Assembly (NCBI RefSeq): GCF_900114565.1
Contig: NZ_FOTM01000003.1
Location: 175,428 to 239,427 of the forward strand
DNA length: 64,000 nt
Reading direction: 5' to 3'
Origin: Leifsonia sp. CL147
GTDB taxonomy: Bacteria; Actinomycetota; Actinomycetes; Actinomycetales; Microbacteriaceae
The position numbers and the translations under genes were made by a program. The first letter of the stretch is position 1; each line of letters opens with the position of its first letter. Under the pieces are notes generated by a model. The model had not been told where the DNA came from, searched no databases, and worked only from the letters and a program-made list of their open reading frames with translations. Shown piece by piece: positions 58,402 through 64,000 of the stretch.

Positions 58402-59721
58402 TCACTCGAAGATCGTGGGCAGTACCGGATCGCCCCGGCCGAGCCGGAACGCCTCATCGGGCAGTTCGCCCATCGCGAGCTCCCGGTGTTCACGCGCCCG
58501 GCGCGTCCCGTCGGCGCCGAGGTGCTCACGGTGCACCTCCCCGTCGGTGATGAGGGGGACCAGGAGGTCGCGGCCCGTGTCATCCGGCGTCTCGCCCCTC
58601 TCGACGATGTGGACCACCTCGGCGACCGCCGTCCCCGACCCGTCCAGACGACGCACCGGATGCTTCCGCCCCCCGACGCCGGCCTTGCCGTCCGACTTCT
58701 TCGCGACCGAGATCCACTCGCCTTCGGTCCCGTTGGGGCGATGCGCCACGAGCTTGTAGACCATCCCCGATGCGGGGTAGCCGGAGCCGGTGACGACCGA
58801 GGTCCCCACCCCGTACGAGTCGACGGGCGAGGCGGCGAGTGCCGCGATGGTGAACTCGTCCAGATCGTTGGTGACGGTGATGCGCGTCTTCGTGGCGCCG
58901 AGGGAGTCGAGCTGGTCGCGCACCTGCTTCACGAGCTTCGGGAGGTCGCCCGAGTCCAGGCGCACCGCCCCCAGCTCGGGACCCGCCACGCGGACGGCCG
59001 TCTCGATCGCCTTCTCGACGTCGAAGGTGTCGACCAGCAGCGTCGTGCCGGGGCCGAACGCATCCACTTGGGCCCGGAACGCGGCCTCTTCGCTGTCGTG
59101 CAGCAGTGTGAACGCGTGCGCCGCGGTGCCCATCGTCGGAACGCCCCAGGTGCGGCCCGCCTCCAGATTGGAGGTGGCGGAGAACCCGGCGATGAAGGCC
59201 GCGCGCGCTGCGGCGACCGCGGAGCGCTCGTTCGCGCGACGGGAGCCCATCTCGGCCAGAGGACGCCCGCCCGCCGCCGACACCATGCGCGCGGCTGCGG
59301 AGGCGACTGCGGAGTCGTAGTTGAACACGCTCAGCAGCAGGGTCTCCAGGAGCACCCCCTCGGCGAAGGGAGCATCGACGACGAGGAACGGCGACCCGGG
59401 GAAGAACAGCTCCCCTTCGCGATATCCGCGGATGGTCCCCGAGAAGCGGTAGTCGGCGAGCCAGTCGATGGTCTCGTCCCGCACGACGTGGTTCTCGCGC
59501 AGGAACCGCAGCTCCGCCTCCTCGAACCGGAACTGCTCGATGAGCTCCAGGAGCCGGCCCGTGCCCGCGAGCACCCCATAGCGCCGGCCGGCCGGGAGGT
59601 GCCGGGTGAAGGCCTCGAACACGCACTCGCGGTCGTGTGTGCCGGCAAGGAGCGCTGCGTCGAGCATCGTCAGCTCGTAGCGGTCGGTCAGGAACGCGGA
59701 GGAGGCGGCTCTCTCGATCAC
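58402..59721 (-). CDS. pncB: Nicotinate phosphoribosyltransferase
   Basis: A 439-aa enzyme converting nicotinate and PRPP to nicotinate mononucleotide in NAD salvage. Visible family blocks: [20 protein letters not shown] at the N-terminus, [42 protein letters not shown] (read as [11 protein letters not shown] and [12 protein letters not shown]), [19 protein letters not shown] and [10 protein letters not shown]. Leaderless: TAGGCT lies 7 nt before GTG 59721, back to back with the matching murI promoter. The three-histidine/Arg active-site region is complete. Confidence 0.93.
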   Translation of the reverse strand: MIERAASSAFLTDRYELTMLDAALLAGTHDRECVFEAFTRHLPAGRRYGVLAGTGRLLELIEQFRFEEAELRFLRENHVVRDETIDWLADYRFSGTIRGYREGELFFPGSPFLVVDAPFAEGVLLETLLLSVFNYDSAVASAAARMVSAAGGRPLAEMGSRRANERSAVAAARAAFIAGFSATSNLEAGRTWGVPTMGTAAHAFTLLHDSEEAAFRAQVDAFGPGTTLLVDTFDVEKAIETAVRVAGPELGAVRLDSGDLPKLVKQVRDQLDSLGATKTRITVTNDLDEFTIAALAASPVDSYGVGTSVVTGSGYPASGMVYKLVAHRPNGTEGEWISVAKKSDGKAGVGGRKHPVRRLDGSGTAVAEVVHIVERGETPDDTGRDLLVPLITDGEVHREHLGADGTRRAREHRELAMGELPDEAFRLGRGDPVLPTIFE

Positions 59722-59728
59722 GCGGCCC

Positions 59729-59734
59729 AGCCTA
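59729..59734 (-). promoter_or_regulatory. -10 box of leaderless pncB
   Basis: TAGGCT on the minus strand, 7 nt, then GTG 59721. Confidence 0.65.
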
Positions 59735-59772
59735 CCCACCGGCGGATCGCGCCGGCCCCGGGCAGCGGCGGG

Positions 59773-59778
59773 TAGGCT
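59773..59778 (+). promoter_or_regulatory. -10 box of leaderless murI
   Basis: TAGGCT, 8 nt, then GTG 59787. It forms a compact divergent pair with the pncB promoter 39 nt away. Confidence 0.65.
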
Positions 59779-59786
59779 GGTCTGCT

Positions 59787-60605
59787 GTGACGGATGCGCC
59801 GATTGGGATCTTCGACTCGGGTGTCGGCGGGCTCACCGTCGCCCGCGCGATCCGCGACCAGTTGCCCAACGAGTCGCTGCTCTACGTCGGCGACACCGCC
59901 CACTCGCCCTACGGGCCGAAGTCGATCGCCGACGTCCGGCGCTACTCGCTCGAGGTGCTCGACTTCCTGGTCGAGCAGGGCGTCAAACTGCTGGTGATCG
60001 CCTGCAACACCGCCTCCTCCGCCATGCTGAGGGATGCGCGCGAACGGTACGAGGTGCCCGTCATCGAGGTCATCCAGCCGGCCGTGCGCCGCGCTGTGGC
60101 CGCCACCCGCACCGGCCGCGTCGGCGTGATCGGGACCGCGGGCACCATCGCATCCTGTGCCTACGAGGACGCCTTCGCCGCGGCTCCCACGCTGCAGCTC
60201 TTCACCCAGGCGTGCCCGCGCTTCGTCGAGTTCGTCGAGTCCGGGGTCACTAGCGGCGAGGAGGTGCTGCGTGTCACCGCCGAGTACCTCCGGCCGCTGC
60301 GCGACGCGGACATCGACACGCTGGTCCTCGGCTGCACGCACTACCCGTTCCTGAAGGGCGCGATCTCGTACGTGATGGGCGAGGGCGTCTCCCTGGTCTC
60401 CAGCGACACCGAGACCGCGAAGGACGTCTACCGCACGCTCGTCGGCCAGGGGCTGGAGCGGCGCTCGCCGCTGCCTCCCGCCATCCGCTACGAGGCCACC
60501 GGCTCGGACGCCGGCCACTTCCTCCGCCTTGCGCACCGCTTCATCGGCCCGGAGGTCTCCCGCGTCGACCTGGTGCACACCGGCGTCATCGACCTTCCCC
60601 TCTGA
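59787..60605 (+). CDS. murI: Glutamate racemase
   Basis: A 272-aa enzyme making D-glutamate for peptidoglycan. The two catalytic cysteines are present: Cys73 in [10 protein letters not shown] and Cys183 in LGCTHYPFL. The substrate motifs [13 protein letters not shown] and GDTAHSPYG are also present. First gene of the murI-rph-rdgB cluster conserved across Actinobacteria; 29 nt separate it from rph. Confidence 0.96.
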   Translation: MTDAPIGIFDSGVGGLTVARAIRDQLPNESLLYVGDTAHSPYGPKSIADVRRYSLEVLDFLVEQGVKLLVIACNTASSAMLRDARERYEVPVIEVIQPAVRRAVAATRTGRVGVIGTAGTIASCAYEDAFAAAPTLQLFTQACPRFVEFVESGVTSGEEVLRVTAEYLRPLRDADIDTLVLGCTHYPFLKGAISYVMGEGVSLVSSDTETAKDVYRTLVGQGLERRSPLPPAIRYEATGSDAGHFLRLAHRFIGPEVSRVDLVHTGVIDLPL

Positions 60606-60634
60606 ACCGTCCCCACCCCTACCCAGGAGATCCC

Positions 60635-61387
60635 GTGACCGACATCACCCGCGCCGACGGGCGCACCCCGGACCAGCTGCGGCCGGTCACCATCGAGCGG
60701 GGCTGGAGCCGCCAGGCCGAAGGGTCGGCGCTGATCTCCTTCGGCAACACCCGCGTGCTGTGCACGGCCTCCTTCACCAACGGCGTCCCGCGCTGGATGG
60801 CCGGAAAGGGCCGTGGCTGGGTCACGGCCGAGTACGCCATGCTGCCGCGCTCCACCAACGAGCGGATGGACCGGGAGTCCGTGAAGGGACGCGTCGGCGG
60901 CCGCACGCACGAGATCAGCCGCCTGGTCGGCCGGAGCCTGCGTGCCATCGTCGACATGAAGGCGCTCGGCGAGAACACGATCGTGCTCGACTGCGACGTG
61001 CTGCAGGCCGACGGAGGGACGCGCACGGCCGCGATCACCGGCGCCTACGTCGCCCTGGCCGAGGCGCTCGAGTGGGGCCGGGAGCACCGCTTCATCGGGC
61101 AGAAGGCCACGCCGCTGATCGACTCGGTCTCTGCCGTCTCGGTCGGCATCATCGACGGGACGCCGATGCTCGACCTCGCCTACGTCGAGGATGTGCGTGC
61201 CGAGACCGACATGAACGTGGTCGTGACGGGTCGCGGCCTGTTCGTCGAGGTCCAGGGCACCGCCGAGGGCGCGCCGTTCGACCGGCGGGAGCTCGACTCC
61301 CTGCTGGATCTGGCGCTCGCCGGCACGACGGACCTCGCGCGCATCCAATCGGCGACGCTGACGCCGGTGGCCGCCGCGGAGGCGTGA
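60635..61387 (+). CDS. rph: Ribonuclease PH
   Basis: A 250-aa phosphorolytic 3'-5' exoribonuclease that trims tRNA precursors. Family segments include [81 protein letters not shown] and [11 protein letters not shown] 60635 has CAGGAG upstream. The rdgB start overlaps its stop by 4 nt. Confidence 0.96.
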   Translation: MTDITRADGRTPDQLRPVTIERGWSRQAEGSALISFGNTRVLCTASFTNGVPRWMAGKGRGWVTAEYAMLPRSTNERMDRESVKGRVGGRTHEISRLVGRSLRAIVDMKALGENTIVLDCDVLQADGGTRTAAITGAYVALAEALEWGREHRFIGQKATPLIDSVSAVSVGIIDGTPMLDLAYVEDVRAETDMNVVVTGRGLFVEVQGTAEGAPFDRRELDSLLDLALAGTTDLARIQSATLTPVAAAEA

Positions 61388-61977
61388 CCGTGGTCCGCGT
61401 CGTCCTCGCCACCCACAACCCGCACAAGGCCCGGGAGTTCCAGGAGATCCTGGGACACGAGATCCCCGGACTCGAGATCGTCGCGTACGACGGTCCGGAG
61501 CCCGTGGAGGACGGGATCAGCTTCGAGGAGAACGCCCTCCTCAAGGCGCGTGCCGCGGCCGAGCGCACCGGCCTCCCGGCTCTCGCCGACGACTCCGGGA
61601 TCTGCGTGGATGTGATGGGCGGCGCACCAGGGATCTTCTCCGCCCGCTGGGCGGGCTCGCACGGCGACGCCGCCGCGAACCTCCGACTGCTCCTCGACCA
61701 GCTCGCAGACATCCCGGACGCGGAGCGCGGGGCGCACTTCACCGCCACGCTGGCGATGATCGTCCCGGGAGGCGAGCCGACCGTCGTGCAGGGAATCTGG
61801 CCGGGCGCCATCGCGCGCGAGCCGCGCGGTGAGAACGGGCACGGCTACGACCCGATCTTCCTGCCGGTGGGCCACGATGTCACGGCGGCGGAGCTGTCGC
61901 CCGAGGCGAAGAACGCCGAGAGCCACCGAGCGCGGGCCCTCGCCGCGATCGTTCCCGCCCTGCGGGAACTCAGCTGA
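61384..61977 (+). CDS. rdgB: Non-canonical purine NTP pyrophosphatase (RdgB/HAM1)
   Basis: A 197-aa enzyme hydrolysing dITP, XTP and related triphosphates to keep them out of DNA. Motifs: [46 protein letters not shown] (ending in the metal-binding DDSG), [11 protein letters not shown] and [13 protein letters not shown] 61384 forms a GTGA overlap with the rph stop; GTG 61390 is a minor alternative. Confidence 0.95.
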   Translation: MTVVRVVLATHNPHKAREFQEILGHEIPGLEIVAYDGPEPVEDGISFEENALLKARAAAERTGLPALADDSGICVDVMGGAPGIFSARWAGSHGDAAANLRLLLDQLADIPDAERGAHFTATLAMIVPGGEPTVVQGIWPGAIAREPRGENGHGYDPIFLPVGHDVTAAELSPEAKNAESHRARALAAIVPALRELS

Positions 61978-62049
61978 GAACGGCACTCATTCCCAACTGG
62001 CAGGCACCCCTGGCGGGGGCGCCGACTTCTCTCTACCGTTGAAGCTGAG

Positions 62050-62952
62050 ATGAGTCACGACCACGGCCGCACGGCCAACCGCAATCGCCTGCTGATCGCT
62101 ATCGGCATCGTGGCGGTGGTCCTCGTCGTCGAGGTCCTCGGCGCGTGGCTGAGCGGCTCCCTCTCGCTCCTCGCGGACGCCGGCCACATGCTCAGCGACC
62201 TGGCCGGGCTGCTGATCGCCCTGGTCGCGACGATCGTCGCCGCCCGCCCGGCGACGGACAGGCAGACGTTCGGCTACCGGCGCATGGAGGTCTTCGGCGC
62301 GCTCCTCAACGGCCTGATCCTCGTCGTCGTCGCTGTCGTCGTGACGATCGGCGCGATCGGCCGGCTGGTCGGAGGCGAGACCGAGGTGCACAGCATCCCC
62401 ATGCTGATCGTCGCCTCGATCGGCCTGGTGGCGAACCTGGGCGCGTTGCTGCTGCTGCGCCCGGCGGCGGAGCATTCGATCAACATGCGCGGAGCATACC
62501 TGGAGGTGTTCGGCGATCTCGTCGGTTCGGCCACGGTGATCGTCGCCGCCGTCGTGATCCTGCTCACCGGGTTCGCCCCGGCGGACGCGATCGCCTCGCT
62601 GCTGATCGCGGCGCTGATCGTGCCGCGGGCCTTCGTGCTGCTCCGGGATGTCGTGCGCGTGCTGAGCGAGGCGGCTCCCGCGGACACGGATGTGGCCGAA
62701 ATCCGGGATCACATCCTCGGCACGCGCGGCGTCGTGGCCGTGCACGACGTACACGTCTGGGCCATCACCTCCGGAGCGCCCGTGTTCAGCGCGCACGTGG
62801 TGTGCGAGCCCGCGGTCTTCCGCGAGGGACGGACCGGCACCCTCCTGGACGAGCTCTCCGGATGTCTGGCGAAGCACTTCGACGTGGAGCACTCCACGTT
62901 CCAGCTCGAGCCGGCGGAGCACGCCGCCCACGAGGACGAGTTCCACCGCTGA
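62050..62952 (+). CDS. Cation diffusion facilitator (zinc/divalent metal exporter)
   Basis: A 300-aa protein with six membrane helices and a cytosolic C-terminal domain. The metal site residues appear in helix 2 (LLADAGHMLSDLAG, HxxxD) and helix 5 (EVFGDLVGSATVI, with Asp). The arrangement HD-HD variant is typical of Zn2+/H+ exchangers (CzcD/ZitB-like). N-terminal MSHDHGRTANRN is His-containing but short. No metal-sensing regulator gene is adjacent. A TACCGT box at 62034-62039 lies 10 nt before the ATG. Confidence 0.9.
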   Translation: MSHDHGRTANRNRLLIAIGIVAVVLVVEVLGAWLSGSLSLLADAGHMLSDLAGLLIALVATIVAARPATDRQTFGYRRMEVFGALLNGLILVVVAVVVTIGAIGRLVGGETEVHSIPMLIVASIGLVANLGALLLLRPAAEHSINMRGAYLEVFGDLVGSATVIVAAVVILLTGFAPADAIASLLIAALIVPRAFVLLRDVVRVLSEAAPADTDVAEIRDHILGTRGVVAVHDVHVWAITSGAPVFSAHVVCEPAVFREGRTGTLLDELSGCLAKHFDVEHSTFQLEPAEHAAHEDEFHR

Positions 62953-62990
62953 CGCGTCGCCGCGGCGGAGCCGGGTGAGCCGGCGGAGCC

Positions 62991-63055
62991 CGGCGGGAGC
63001 CGGAGCGGCGGCCAGCGGGAGCCGCAGCGGGAGCCGGCGGGAGCCGGAGCGGCGG
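62991..63055. repeat. GC-rich degenerate repeats between CDF and DedA genes
   Basis: A 21-nt unit beginning CGGCGGGAGCCGGAGCGGCG occurs at 62991 and again at 63035, with related partial copies around them. It lies between two convergent genes and may contribute to termination. Confidence 0.7.
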
Positions 63056-63056
63056 C

Positions 63057-63806
63057 TCAGGCCTCCGGGCGGGAGGGCGCCGGCTCGTCCGTGACGGGCG
63101 CTGCCGCCTCGTCCTGGGTCGAAGCGGCCTCGGCTGCGGCGGCCTCGGCTGCGGCGTTCCGCTTCGCCTTCCGCGTGGACTGGATGTAGTGGTACAGCGT
63201 CGGGACGAGCGTCACCACGACCGCGCCGATCAGGATGACGTCGATGTAGCTCGAGACGAAGGTGGCGACCGGTGGGATGTAGCCGATGAGGAAGCCGAAG
63301 TACGTCATCCCGGCACCCCACAGCAGCGCGCCGAGAGCGTTGTAGAGCGAGTACTTCCGGTAGTTCATGTGGCCGACGCCCGCTGCGACCGGCGCGAACG
63401 TGCGCACGATGGGGACGAACCGGGCGATGATGACCGCGAGGGCGCCGAAGCGCTCGAAGAAGTGATTGGTGCGGCGCACATTCTCCATCGAGAACAGACC
63501 GGTCTCTTTACGTTCGAAGACCCTCGGGCCGGCCTTGTGGCCGATGAGGTAACCCACTTCTCCGCCGAGGAAGGCGGCGAAGGCGATCGCGAGGGCCACC
63601 CACCAGATGTCGACGCCGAACACCGTGGACGTGTGCGTGAGCAGCCCGGAGATGATCAGCAGAGTGTCGCCGGGGAACAGGAAGCCGATCAGCAGCCCGG
63701 TCTCGGCGAACACGATGCCGCAGACCACCAGCAGCGCCCACGGACCCGCCGAATGGATGATCGTGTTCGGGTCGAGCCACGGGATGAGGCCGGCGTGATG
63801 GATCAC
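63057..63806 (-). CDS. DedA family membrane protein
   Basis: A 249-aa protein with about five membrane helices and the DedA motifs GEVGYLIGHKAG (Glu), FFERFGALAVIIARFVPIVRTFAPVAAG (read as RFVPIVRTFAPVAAG) and GALLWGAGMTYFGFLIG. DedA/DTT-domain proteins are phospholipid or undecaprenyl-phosphate flippases or transporters needed for envelope homeostasis. The C-terminal 45 residues are Ala/Glu-rich and basic. GTG 63806 has GGAGA upstream; a TAAACT -10 candidate lies at 63844-63849 on this strand. Confidence 0.92.
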   Translation of the reverse strand: MIHHAGLIPWLDPNTIIHSAGPWALLVVCGIVFAETGLLIGFLFPGDTLLIISGLLTHTSTVFGVDIWWVALAIAFAAFLGGEVGYLIGHKAGPRVFERKETGLFSMENVRRTNHFFERFGALAVIIARFVPIVRTFAPVAAGVGHMNYRKYSLYNALGALLWGAGMTYFGFLIGYIPPVATFVSSYIDVILIGAVVVTLVPTLYHYIQSTRKAKRNAAAEAAAAEAASTQDEAAAPVTDEPAPSRPEA

Positions 63807-63944
63807 AGTTCTCCAGGAAGGATCGGTGGGAAAGCTGTGCCCGAGTTTAGCGTCGGCAGGATGAGCGAACCTGCACGAAGCGTGCGAATCGCCCCTGCGA
63901 GCAAAAGATCATCCCGCAGGCCTACGCCGCCGATCCCCCCAATC

Positions 63945-64000
63945 GACATTCGTCACGAATGTGCACTTACCCGCGGCGAAACGCGACATTCGTCACGAAT
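63945..64000. repeat. Palindromic repeat array 3 (truncated by the window edge)
   Basis: Copies of ACATTCGTCACGAATGT begin at 63946 and 63986, exactly 40 nt apart; the second is cut off by the end of the window. The spacer starts GCACTTAC and ends GCGAAACGCG, close to the array 1 spacers. Confidence 0.93.

Overview
The window is chromosomal DNA from a high-GC actinobacterium, most likely family Microbacteriaceae (Leifsonia-like). This rests on strong G/C at third codon positions, many GTG starts, and small actinobacterial families (DUF3117, DUF3107, DUF3039, DUF2277, UPF0182). Gene order also matches Mycobacterium tuberculosis in three blocks: Rv1220c-Rv1234, Rv3211-Rv3193c, and pncB-murI-rph-rdgB. 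Gene density is very high. Many neighbours overlap by 4 nt (ATGA/GTGA), and at least 16 genes carry a TANNNT -10 box 6-8 nt before the start codon, which implies leaderless mRNAs. No prophage, insertion sequence, integrase, CRISPR array or rRNA was seen.

Layout. 0-12 kb: the 3' end of a mannosyltransferase-like membrane protein, DUF3117, an O-methyltransferase, tatB, an MFS transporter overlapping a sphingosine-phosphate-lyase-like PLP enzyme, then mrp, DUF1003 and a CBS/MgtE-N protein, a stress-type membrane protein, aminopeptidase P and a PHP phosphoesterase. 11.8-13.3 kb: a secreted transglycosylase-like protein and the first palindromic repeat array. 13.3-33.5 kb: a DNA/RNA maintenance block with a DEAD-box helicase, a ferritin-like protein, DUF3107, adnA-adnB, a kinase-fold protein, nudC, a UvrD2-type helicase, a ThiF-like protein, a DUF2342 metalloprotease, a Lon-like PDZ protease and UPF0182.

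33.6-38.2 kb: DUF2277, two convergent ROK regulators, a lower-GC membrane protein and initiator tRNA-Met. 38.3-44.3 kb: a tightly overlapping seven-gene operon. It encodes a receiver-domain/PIG-L deacetylase fusion, an ATP-grasp ligase, a PHP phosphoesterase, a 52-aa membrane protein, a single-domain receiver, a membrane histidine kinase and a nitrilase-family amidase. This is the best candidate for an undescribed system: a two-component pathway whose only visible output is an enzyme. 44.3-47.5 kb: an aminotransferase and an HtrA-like protease.

47.6-54.7 kb: cell-surface glycopolymer genes (two family-2 glycosyltransferases, a CDP-alcohol phosphotransferase, a Wzm/Wzt-type ABC exporter, a nucleotidyltransferase), interrupted by three small or unknown genes. 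55-57.7 kb: an ABC exporter pair. 57.7-64 kb: the second repeat array, DUF3039, pncB, murI-rph-rdgB, a CDF metal exporter, a DedA protein and the start of a third repeat array at the window edge.

The three arrays share the 17-bp palindrome ACATTCGT(C/G)ACGAATGT at 40-bp spacing. They are the most striking non-coding signal in the window.
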